A DNA stretch of 64,000 nucleotides from an uncultured Flavobacteriaceae bacterium (GTDB lineage Bacteria > Bacteroidota > Bacteroidia > Flavobacteriales > Flavobacteriaceae): assembly GCA_947497245.1 (NCBI GenBank), contig CANMFO010000002.1:930001-994000 (forward strand), read 5' to 3'. This document shows, one piece after another, positions 16,351 to 23,911 of the stretch. The notes below the pieces were generated by a model. It made no database searches, was not told the origin of the DNA, and saw only the letters and a program-made list of their open reading frames with translations. Position numbers and translations under genes: made by a program. The number at the start of each line of letters is the position of its first letter. Within the stretch, counting starts at the first letter, position 1.

Positions 16351-17046
16351 ATGATACAGATCCAAAATTTGAAAAAGAGTTTTAGAACCCAAGAAATCGA
16401 GACCTTGGCACTGAACAATGTCAACCTAAAGGTTGAAACTGCCGAATTTGCAGCGATCATGGGGCCTTCGGGTTGTGGTAAATCCACTTTATTGAACATT
16501 ATCGGGATGCTGGACAACCCCACAGAGGGCAGCTACCAATTTGCCGAGCACGAGGTGGGCGGGATGAAAGAGCGCCAGCGCACCGAACTGCGAAAAGGCA
16601 ACCTGGGCTTTGTCTTTCAAAGCTTCAACCTGATCGATGAACTCACCGTTTTTGAAAATGTAGAGCTACCGTTGATATATTTAAAAATGAACCGGGCCGA
16701 ACGCAAGGAAAAGGTGATGAAGGTCTTGGAACGGATGAAAATCGGCCATCGCAAAAAACACTATCCACACCAATTGTCCGGGGGACAGCAGCAGCGCGTG
16801 GCCATTTCTCGGGCCGTGGTGACCAACCCAAAGTTGATACTTGCCGATGAACCGACCGGTAACCTGGATTCCAAGAACGGTATTGAGGTCATGAACCTCT
16901 TGACCCAATTGAACCAGGAGGGCACTACCATTGTCATGGTGACCCACTCTGATCGGGACTCCCACTACGCGCATCGGGTCATCAATTTGTTCGATGGCCA
17001 GATCGTAACCGAAAGTCACAATAGGGCAGTAGAAGCCCTGGTCTGA
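16351..17046 (+). CDS. ABC transporter ATP-binding protein (MacB/LolD type)
   Basis: A 231-residue ATPase with Walker A GPSGCGKSTLLNIIG (about 39-46), the Q-loop FVFQSFNLIDELTVFENVEL, signature LSGGQQQRVAISRAV, Walker B LILADEPTGNLDSKNG and the H-loop MVTHSD. The TVFENVELPLIY segment and 'DEPTGNLDS' place it with the MacB/LolD/FtsE-like exporters, which work with FtsX-fold permeases on lipoproteins or peptides. No intact permease follows: downstream is only a fragment (17096-17239). The large permease at 18126-20858 is on the opposite strand and could be a partner, though that is a guess. Confidence 0.93.
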   Translation: MIQIQNLKKSFRTQEIETLALNNVNLKVETAEFAAIMGPSGCGKSTLLNIIGMLDNPTEGSYQFAEHEVGGMKERQRTELRKGNLGFVFQSFNLIDELTVFENVELPLIYLKMNRAERKEKVMKVLERMKIGHRKKHYPHQLSGGQQQRVAISRAVVTNPKLILADEPTGNLDSKNGIEVMNLLTQLNQEGTTIVMVTHSDRDSHYAHRVINLFDGQIVTESHNRAVEALV

Positions 17047-17095
17047 GCCGAAACAGAAGCCGTTTGAAAAAAGTCGGAAAATCCAGGTAAAAGAT

Positions 17096-17239
17096 CACTT
17101 GAAAATCGCCCGGTACCAGCTGAAATCGAACAAGATGTTTTCGGCAATCCTTATTTTGGATCTTTCCATTACAACGGTGCTATTCCTTTTTACTCTTTGC
17201 GCCCCGCCATTGACAATAAAACCCGTCCTATTAAAATAG
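17096..17239 (+). pseudogene. Possible N-terminal remnant of an FtsX-type permease
   Basis: Just after the ABC ATPase, an open frame reads HLKIARYQLKSNKMFSAILI then LDLSITTVLFLFTLC and stops at 17237. FtsX/MacB permeases in this phylum begin with a similar 'YLKIAxRxLxKNKxFSxINxLGLxxG' segment. There is no start codon, the rest of the permease is absent, and the 3' part overlaps the end of the opposite-strand gene. I read this as a truncated permease. Confidence 0.4.
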
Positions 17240-17894
17240 AAAAGACGATCCACGGAATTAAGGAAAGTAATGAAAAAACCAAGCCTAAGGTTCCCGCAGT
17301 CGAAGGTACAAGCATGAATATACCGGATATCAGTCCCCATATGGCGGCGGTTTTGCCAAATGCGCTTGATTTAAACATGGTCCTGGAAATCATCAATAGG
17401 GCAATGGCGTTGGACACATAATATATGTTAAAGGCCGTTCCCTTATATTTTGCCATCAAGCCGTGACCGGCGGCCAGTAATTGTTGCCTAAGTTCAAATG
17501 ATTCCGTTGAATAATACCGGTTGCTCAAAGACAGCATTTCGAACCCGATAGTAGAGGCATAGTAGGCCGCTATACCTATATGTCCGATGATCACCGCTGT
17601 CAGCACATTTGCATAATCGACCTTTCTCAACGAGGCAAATAAACCAAGGTATACCAGTGCTAAAAGGACATTGTTGATATAGTACAAAAAATCAAGGCTC
17701 AACAAACCAAGTACCCAGTTCTCATGAAACAGGTCAATAATCCCTATTGTGGTCTTCGGCGGGGGAAATATGGCAAAAATGACTATTTGTACGGGAATAA
17801 TACATACGATCACCAAGGCTGCTATTCCTCCTATCCTGTATAATTTATCCCAATTGTACCGTGGTTCACCCCATTCTTTTTTTTGTAAATCCAT
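17190..17894 (-). CDS. DUF4386-like integral membrane protein
   Basis: A 234-residue protein with about six hydrophobic helices (IGGIAALVIVCIIPVQIVIF, INNVLLALVYLGLFASL, VLTAVIIGHIGIAAYYAST, IYYVSNAIALLMISRTMF, AIWGLISGIFMLVPSTAGTL, LVFSLLSLIPWIVFSILIG). The N-terminal 'LYRIGGIAAL' and overall plan fit the DUF4386 group of uncharacterised membrane proteins. No enzymatic motif is visible. It is monocistronic on the minus strand, and its start at 17894 is the first Met before the first helix. The 230 bp before it show nothing specific. Confidence 0.7.
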   Translation of the reverse strand: MDLQKKEWGEPRYNWDKLYRIGGIAALVIVCIIPVQIVIFAIFPPPKTTIGIIDLFHENWVLGLLSLDFLYYINNVLLALVYLGLFASLRKVDYANVLTAVIIGHIGIAAYYASTIGFEMLSLSNRYYSTESFELRQQLLAAGHGLMAKYKGTAFNIYYVSNAIALLMISRTMFKSSAFGKTAAIWGLISGIFMLVPSTAGTLGLVFSLLSLIPWIVFSILIGRVLLSMAGRKE

Positions 17895-18125
17895 TTTATT
17901 GGTCCCAATTGTATCTCTAAACGGTCAAATAAGCAGCCTGTAACTTTTCAGCATGAACCACATCAATTTTATAAGCATTCAGGGATGCCGATTTTAATTT
18001 GTTGGCATTGCGAATGTAAGCTTTTGCAGTAAAAAGAATGCTGAGAAATACAGGAACAAGGGGATGTCCCAAAAAATGTTCATTTTATGGGGCGCGTCTC
18101 CTTAAATTCAATTTGTTGTACGTTG

Positions 18126-20858
18126 TTATTCCGACCGCAATGATTTCACCGGATTGGCTTTGGCCGTGGAATAGGTCCGGTGACTGGTGGTCAACAAGGA
18201 GATGACGAACAAAACCAGGACAGGGATCGCAAAAAGATCCCACCCAATGTTCGTTCTAAAGGCATAGCTCTCCAACCAGTATGCTCCGAAAAACAGGATT
18301 AAGGGAATGGCAAAAACAGCGGCGATCGAGAGCAGTACAAGATATTCCCTGGACAGTAGAAGCATTATTTCCCGGGTACCGGCCCCAAGGACCTTGCGAA
18401 TGCCGATTTCTTTGATCTTTAAGCTTGCTGAAAACGATACCAGGGCAAAAAGGCCAATACAGGCGATCAGGATGGCCAAGATCGTGAAGGCCAGAAACAG
18501 GTTTCCAAATTGAATGTCCGCACGATACTGTTGATTGAAATCATCCTCCAGAAAAAAGTGCTCGAACGGATTCCCTGGATAAAATGAATCGTAGGTCGTT
18601 TTGATATGGGCCAATGTTTCCGGGATATCGGATAGATCTATCTTAAAGGAAATGTAAGGGGCTCCAGATTCCCCATATGAAAAAAGATAGGGAACGTGGG
18701 GCTCTCTCAGTGAATCCCAATGGAAGTTTTTGACCACACCGACTACGGTGACAATTGGCCCGTCCGACATGAGTTTTTCCTGAATGGCATTTTGCGGTGA
18801 GCCAAATCCAAAGTGATGTACCGCCTCCTCATTTATGATCACAAACTTCTCTTCGGCCATATCTTCCGTAAATGGACTTCCAGCAATCAACTCAAGGCCG
18901 TAGGTACTCAAAAAATCAAGTCCCGCAAGAACGATCCTACCATGGTTCCCCTTGTTCCCCGGTTCCCCGAACTTTCGAATATTCGGTTCGGTCATATAAT
19001 TGATCTTACCGGGCAGGCTATAGGAACCGGTGACCCTGGAAATCGAAGGATGCACCGTAACCTGACCTTTGAAAGCCTTGAACGTGGATCTACTATAGGC
19101 CTGGTAGGCCCTTATTTGATTCATATCGGTGCCATCGGTTACCTTGGGCCCCTTCGTTATTATTTTAGGACCTTTTAGGACCAGTATTTTTTCCATTTCC
19201 ATTCCAAGTTCCTGACTTTTCATAAACACGATCTGATCATATATTAAATAAGTTCCCGCGATCAATAGCAGGGAGGTAAGAAATTGGAACGCGATCAGTC
19301 CCTTGCGAAAATTGATGTTCCCCGCCCATTTTTTCCCATTTCCGCCAAGCATGCCCATCGGCCTAAAGGATGAAAGGACAAAGGCGGGGTACAGTCCGGA
19401 AAACAATGAACCCAGTAGAACCAGAGTAAAAAAGGCCGACCAAAAATGAGGCATCGAAAAAAGATCAAAACCCAGTTCAATTGCCATGTAATTCCCTAAA
19501 AAGGGAATGGTAATAAGAGCCATCCCCATAGCGAGGAACGCGGCCATCAAATTGACCAAAATGGACTCCGTCAAAAACTGATGGATCAATTGCCCCCTTA
19601 GCGCCCCTATCGATTTACGGACACCCACTTCCTTGGACCGTTGAAATGAACGGGCCGTTGAAAGGTTGATATAATTGACCCAGGCAATGATCAGAATGAA
19701 AATGGCGATTACCAAAAAAATTCGAACATTCTGAATGTCGCCCTTGTTGTTCACATAATCGGGGATGGTAAAGGAATCGGATCTTAAATGAATATCGGCA
19801 ATTGCCTGCAAACGGGTTTTATCCACTACGTTCTCGGGATCGTTCCATTTCGCCTTGTTGGTAAGAATCAGTTGGTCCAACCTTTGGCATACCGCCTCCG
19901 GTGCTACATCTTCATTGATAAAAAGGTAAGTCCCGAACCATTCACGGGCCCATCCCCCATACCTATTGACCGAGCCCCCATTGCCCAACTCCCACAGGTT
20001 TTCCAATGGTCTTAAAAACTCAAATTGTAGGTGGCTGTTCAATGGTAACCTCTCCAACACGCCGGTAACGGTACATATCCCTGATGATGATCCCCCGTTT
20101 ATTTTCAATGTTTTGCCCATGGGATCGTCGGTCCCAAAATATTTTCTTGCCATTCTTTCCGTGATCACAATGTTGTTTATACCGTTCAGGGCGGATGCCT
20201 TGTCACCTTGTTTTAAGGGGAAATTGAAAGTGGTTAGGAAGGCACTATCGGCAAAGGCCAAATCGGCACCTTCCTCTGTGAAAATCCTGTTGTTCAAGGG
20301 GTTGCCCACTATGCCATCATATTCCGATGCATAGAATCTGACATAGTGCTCGACCCCGGGGATTTCATCCAGGGCCTTTTCGCCCAGGGCATAGGTTGTA
20401 TTTGGCCCAGCACCTTTGTTCACGCCGTTTTGGGTCTTGTCGACAATGATGCGATAGGTGTTCTGAAAATCATTATGGAATTTGTCATGGTTCAGTTCAA
20501 AATGAACGTATTGACAGATGACAAGACAAACACCCATTCCCATGGCCAAACCACCAATGTTGAGGAGGGAATACCATTTGTTTCTTGCCAAGTTGCGATA
20601 TCCTATTTTAAAATTACTTTGGTGCATACCGTAATTTAGGGATATGTTGAATCTTGATTTCCCCATGGCAAAGGGCCTCAGATAATGGAAGACCTGATAC
20701 CAATAATCCAACTTGGCACGAAAAGGCGATTTCCTTTTTTCAACTTCATGGAATTTTTCCTCCAGATCGCCCAAGATCTCCTCGGCCAAATCGTCCCTTA
20801 CAAACCAGTTTAGGAGCCTTTTGGCCAGTTTGGGCGGTATGTGTTTTTTATCGACCAT
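18126..20858 (-). CDS. FtsX/MacB-like ABC permease with N-terminal prefix domain
   Basis: A 910-residue membrane protein. Residues 1-80 form the permease-prefix domain found only in PadR-linked permeases (PPKLAKRLLNWFVRDDLAEE, ILGDLEEKFHE). Two MacB-type halves follow: NLARNKWYSLLNIGGLAMGM with its first helix, a periplasmic domain, and the 'FQRSKEVGVRKSIGALRGQL' coupling region; then a second periplasmic domain and SASLKIKEIGIRKVLGAGTR with the last helices. These permeases use a separate ATPase to export or release envelope substrates. It is the last gene of a minus-strand operon: PadR regulator, lectin-like protein (13 bp upstream), permease. A paralog lies at 43066-45705. Confidence 0.92.
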   Translation of the reverse strand: MVDKKHIPPKLAKRLLNWFVRDDLAEEILGDLEEKFHEVEKRKSPFRAKLDYWYQVFHYLRPFAMGKSRFNISLNYGMHQSNFKIGYRNLARNKWYSLLNIGGLAMGMGVCLVICQYVHFELNHDKFHNDFQNTYRIIVDKTQNGVNKGAGPNTTYALGEKALDEIPGVEHYVRFYASEYDGIVGNPLNNRIFTEEGADLAFADSAFLTTFNFPLKQGDKASALNGINNIVITERMARKYFGTDDPMGKTLKINGGSSSGICTVTGVLERLPLNSHLQFEFLRPLENLWELGNGGSVNRYGGWAREWFGTYLFINEDVAPEAVCQRLDQLILTNKAKWNDPENVVDKTRLQAIADIHLRSDSFTIPDYVNNKGDIQNVRIFLVIAIFILIIAWVNYINLSTARSFQRSKEVGVRKSIGALRGQLIHQFLTESILVNLMAAFLAMGMALITIPFLGNYMAIELGFDLFSMPHFWSAFFTLVLLGSLFSGLYPAFVLSSFRPMGMLGGNGKKWAGNINFRKGLIAFQFLTSLLLIAGTYLIYDQIVFMKSQELGMEMEKILVLKGPKIITKGPKVTDGTDMNQIRAYQAYSRSTFKAFKGQVTVHPSISRVTGSYSLPGKINYMTEPNIRKFGEPGNKGNHGRIVLAGLDFLSTYGLELIAGSPFTEDMAEEKFVIINEEAVHHFGFGSPQNAIQEKLMSDGPIVTVVGVVKNFHWDSLREPHVPYLFSYGESGAPYISFKIDLSDIPETLAHIKTTYDSFYPGNPFEHFFLEDDFNQQYRADIQFGNLFLAFTILAILIACIGLFALVSFSASLKIKEIGIRKVLGAGTREIMLLLSREYLVLLSIAAVFAIPLILFFGAYWLESYAFRTNIGWDLFAIPVLVLFVISLLTTSHRTYSTAKANPVKSLRSE

Positions 20859-20870
20859 TTACGTGACAAC

Positions 20871-21515
20871 CTATTCGGGGACAATAATTAAGTTTTTGAA
20901 CAGGCCCCGAGATTTGACGTCAGCCCAAAACCCCAACCAGCCTTTCCCTCTTGTGCTCAATTGATCCAAGACCAGGGAAGGTTTATCCGAACCATTGACG
21001 AACACCTTTATCTTAGGACTGTTGACCACTACTTTGATATGAAACCAGTCCTCGGGCTTGGGAGCCGGAGATACCCCGTTTTCATATTTTCCCTCGTGGT
21101 TTTCGCGCAATGAATACCAGGTGTGGGCAGGATGGGAAATGTACTGCATCGCATTTCCGCTTTTTTCGCTACTTCTGAAATTGAAGGGACGGAAATAAAT
21201 GGCATCATAAATTGAATCGTTCTGTCCGTGAAATGCCAGACCTAAAAAACTTTTCCCTCCTTTGTCGCCACTTTTAATATCCAGTTCAATTGTGCCGTTG
21301 GAGAAATCCAAATCCTTTAAAATGAGCATACCCTCGTTGCCCACCGCCTTCATTTCCACTGCCTTGTCCCGGTATAAGGCTTTTACTTTGGAAGGTTTCC
21401 AATACCCGGTATTTTGGACCAGGGATAGATCCGGTGTTATTTTTTGACCTTGGGCGAATGCCGACCCACCGAAAGCGAGAAGGAGGAAAATCGTAATGGT
21501 TTCAATTTTTTTCAT
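20871..21515 (-). CDS. Secreted LamG/DUF1080-like lectin-fold protein
   Basis: A 214-residue exported protein with signal peptide (ETITIFLLLAFGGSAFAQGQ). The rest fits a concanavalin A-like jelly roll of the DUF1080/LamG sort: strands DFSNGTIELDIKSGDKGG, FLGLAFHGQNDSIYDAIYF, WYSLRENHEGKYENG, WFHIKVVVNSPKIKVFVNGS and GWLGFWADVKSRGLFKNLII. Such domains bind or cleave carbohydrate; no catalytic residues can be assigned. It is placed between a PadR regulator (44 bp upstream) and a large FtsX-type permease (13 bp downstream), suggesting co-expression and perhaps a substrate-recognition role for the permease. That role is inference. Confidence 0.75.
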   Translation of the reverse strand: MKKIETITIFLLLAFGGSAFAQGQKITPDLSLVQNTGYWKPSKVKALYRDKAVEMKAVGNEGMLILKDLDFSNGTIELDIKSGDKGGKSFLGLAFHGQNDSIYDAIYFRPFNFRSSEKSGNAMQYISHPAHTWYSLRENHEGKYENGVSPAPKPEDWFHIKVVVNSPKIKVFVNGSDKPSLVLDQLSTRGKGWLGFWADVKSRGLFKNLIIVPE

Positions 21516-21558
21516 GATGTACGTTTTTTTGGATTAGTGTCTTGGGTCGATTATTGTA

Positions 21559-21900
21559 CTAGAGGGCAAATTTTGTAAGTGCCGGGTATTGGTTCCAAAG
21601 TGAGGTCCGAAGCTCCTTTGATGCGATCAGCGCCCGTTGACCGGTTGCCGAAATGGTGTATATCCTCTTTCGGCGACCTCCCCGTACCGCGGTTGGTTTG
21701 CCCAGTTCCGAGCTCAGGAACCCTTTGGTACATAGTCGGTCCAAAGTAGAGTGCGTCGCGCCGATGGAAACGGATTTTCCGGTTTGGGACTCAAATTCTT
21801 CCGCAATTTTGAAGGCATAGGCATCATCTTCCAGAATGCCCACTAGCAAAAGTATGATCTCTTCAAATTCTCCCAATCGTGTTTCCTTCATGTTGAACAA
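21559..21900 (-). CDS. PadR-family transcriptional regulator
   Basis: A 113-residue winged-helix regulator. It starts MKETRLGEFEEIILLLVGIL (Met at the fourth codon of the longer frame, 21891) and has the PadR pattern AYAFKIAEEFESQTGKSVSI, GATHSTLDRLCTKGFLSSEL, then RGGRRKRIYTISATGQRALI. PadR repressors bind palindromes in their own promoters and are often induced by envelope stress or small molecules. The gene heads the operon with the lectin-like protein and permease. An inverted repeat at 21963-22007 is the likely operator. The paralogous PadR at 42732-43079 is also followed by an FtsX permease. Confidence 0.9.
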   Translation of the reverse strand: MFNMKETRLGEFEEIILLLVGILEDDAYAFKIAEEFESQTGKSVSIGATHSTLDRLCTKGFLSSELGKPTAVRGGRRKRIYTISATGQRALIASKELRTSLWNQYPALTKFAL

Positions 21901-21962
21901 TGGTGTTTACAATTTGGTTCTCCGCCATGCGGAGAAAGCCAGCCAAAATTTAATATTATCTA

Positions 21963-22007
21963 ATTGTAGAACAAATATATAAATAAATATTCTATTTATT
22001 CTACAAT
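21963..22007. promoter_or_regulatory. Inverted repeat upstream of padR, probable operator
   Basis: ATTGTAGAA (21963-21971) and TTCTACAAT (21999-22007) are perfect 9-bp arms in a very AT-rich stretch 63 bp before the PadR frame. The second PadR gene is preceded by a TGTAGTA / TACTACA repeat, sharing the TGTAG half-site. The rest of the gap up to 22224 shows nothing else specific. Confidence 0.55.
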
Positions 22008-22224
22008 TTAGTAACTAATTAAAAAAAAGGGTCTTCCAACCATTGAAGATGTACGAAAAACCTTTCCGGGCGAAAGAACGTATCCGCGGTCCAAATTGGG
22101 CTTGGAAAGGCATGGAAATGGAACTTGTATCCAAGTTAAGTTAGGATAATACAGTTTAAATTATTGTTAAAATATTATAGTATAAGTAAGTTTTTACTTA
22201 TAATAAGTCGAGGAATATAAAATT

Positions 22225-22743
22225 ATGTGCAAAAAATTGACTTTTACAGTTTCGGGGAAGTATGAATATGCTTTTTTTATGGATGTTCGGCCAACTGGAA
22301 CTGCTGGAGATGTGGTAAACACCAACGACTGCGTAACCAGACCATTGAACCCCAGGAAGTACGAGGGTAAAGAAGATTGGGCCGTACTAAATGGCAACGT
22401 AATAACCATTGAACCCGGTAATTATTTTGTAAAGGCTACCGCCCCCCCGTACAGTACGGGAAAGCATAGACTAAGATTTTGGAACGTGACCGAGGGTAAA
22501 ACTGCCATATTGGGATTCAATTCCTACTGTCTGGCCCCGCCGAGGGGGACACAGTCCCACGCTGCCCTTTCGGGATTGCTTGAAGTAAAAGGAACTGCAA
22601 AGGAATTCATGCTTGAACACATCACCCAGGAAGATGCGGGCGGTGCACATGAAACCCTTGGCGTAGTAATGGCAAATAACCATGGCGATCCCAATGGCCC
22701 CGAGGCCTATGGTTCCATTGAGATAATCAAGTTCGTGCTCTAG
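22225..22743 (+). CDS. C1q/TNF-like jelly-roll protein
   Basis: A 172-residue protein without signal peptide. The central part, ITIEPGNYFVKATAPPYSTG, then KHRLRFWNVTEGKTAILG and a final strand YGSIEIIKFVL, follows the pattern 'I.AG.Y.V.A.AP....G.H..RL.N.T..', common in phage tail-fibre tips and some bacterial C1q/TNF-like jelly rolls. Such domains trimerise and bind ligands. No phage genes are nearby. A rho-independent terminator follows directly, so it is a single-gene transcript. Confidence 0.65.
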   Translation: MCKKLTFTVSGKYEYAFFMDVRPTGTAGDVVNTNDCVTRPLNPRKYEGKEDWAVLNGNVITIEPGNYFVKATAPPYSTGKHRLRFWNVTEGKTAILGFNSYCLAPPRGTQSHAALSGLLEVKGTAKEFMLEHITQEDAGGAHETLGVVMANNHGDPNGPEAYGSIEIIKFVL

Positions 22744-22772
22744 CATGCACTTGGAAATTATAAAAAACCACA

Positions 22773-22801
22773 AAAAGCTGCCCCAATGAAGGGTAGCTTT
22801 T
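22773..22801 (+). terminator. Rho-independent terminator
   Basis: AAAAGCTGCCC pairs with GGGTAGCTTTT (one G-U pair) around a short loop, 30 bp after the stop of the jelly-roll gene. From here to 23438 I see no gene and no strong motif. Confidence 0.75.
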
Positions 22802-23438
22802 GCATGTATAAAAAACCGCGCCCGACTTTGGACGTAAATGAAAAAAGTAAACAAATACCAATGGGGACAACCGCCCCTCGAGCAGAGCCTATCACAATGT
22901 TTCTGTGTTATTCCGATCGTTTTTTCAGCTGAAGTAGGATCTTTACCTATATTGTCTCCCTTTCCATCCCTTGTGGCCTTCCCGTTCCATTTTCCCAATA
23001 AATAGGTATGGTTGATTGGTATGGTGACTTCCCTGGTACATGGCATTATTGAGGGGGCGAAAACCAACCTTAAAATCATTTTTTTGCAAACTTGCGGTTT
23101 TATTAAGCACCGATCGCCGTTGTTGTTTGGCATTTGATCATAAGATGTTTGTCACATGGTAGTACCCTGATTATTAATTTCAAGTAACCTTTTTAAATGC
23201 ATAAACCCTTTTCAGTGGGTGTTCCAACACTCATGTCGATGATTTTGAATTCACGTATTTGGCTTTGTTTGACTTTTCAAATCAACAATACTTTATAGAT
23301 TTATCTACTGAAAAATCAATGGATGGATTCCCTAAAAAAGAGCTTAGTACAAGTTAGGTCTAGTTTTTTTGATTATCTACGGAGAATTGGGGATTAATGA
23401 ACGAAGTCGGCAAGAACCAAGAAAAACCATTCTCAATA

Positions 23439-23726
23439 TTATTTGACAGGCACTATAAAAGGCTTTTTAACCATTCTTTTAAGGTTTAATTCCCCAAAAT
23501 GAACATCGCCTTCATTCGCGCTCTGGGCAATCAATTGTTTGGATACACTTTGGGTCACGGTCATTGGGCCGCCCAAATAAACAGAGGTGTTTCCATTTAT
23601 GCTGGCTTCCCTTTTCTCAAAACGTTTCCATGAACGGTTTGGAATTTCTCCCGGATCCGTGACAAAATAAAGGCCGCGATTCCAGTAGGGTAATCCGCTT
23701 ACCTTGTAGGTTCCCGCTAAAACCAA
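23439..23726 (-). CDS. Doubtful hypothetical protein or gene fragment
   Basis: A 95-residue frame reads GTYKVSGLPYWNRGLYFVTD at the N-terminus and ends LKRMVKKPFIVPVK. There is no ATG start (TTG would be needed), and the upstream sequence in a neighbouring frame also looks weakly coding (KLEVLGFSGNLQGKRITLL). This could be a frameshifted remnant of a larger gene. I do not recognise a family. Confidence 0.25.
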   Translation of the reverse strand: MVLAGTYKVSGLPYWNRGLYFVTDPGEIPNRSWKRFEKREASINGNTSVYLGGPMTVTQSVSKQLIAQSANEGDVHFGELNLKRMVKKPFIVPVK

Positions 23727-23911
23727 GGACTTCCAGTTTTAACATTTTGCAACATCCGTTGTAATCCGTGCAACATTTCTTCACTTTTTCAAAACTTCTT
23801 GATAAATAGCGATTTACGTGCAACTTTTTTGAAAGTTTATGGCACAAATCAGGTGGCGTCGGGCCCTCTGATCGGATTAGGTTTGCGGTATAATTTTTAA
23901 ATCAAAATATT

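Noticed and set aside
22471-23133. A 220-residue minus-strand frame opposite the jelly-roll gene
   Set aside because: Its sequence is Cys- and Phe-rich without family features, and it covers the terminator and coding strand of a better gene.
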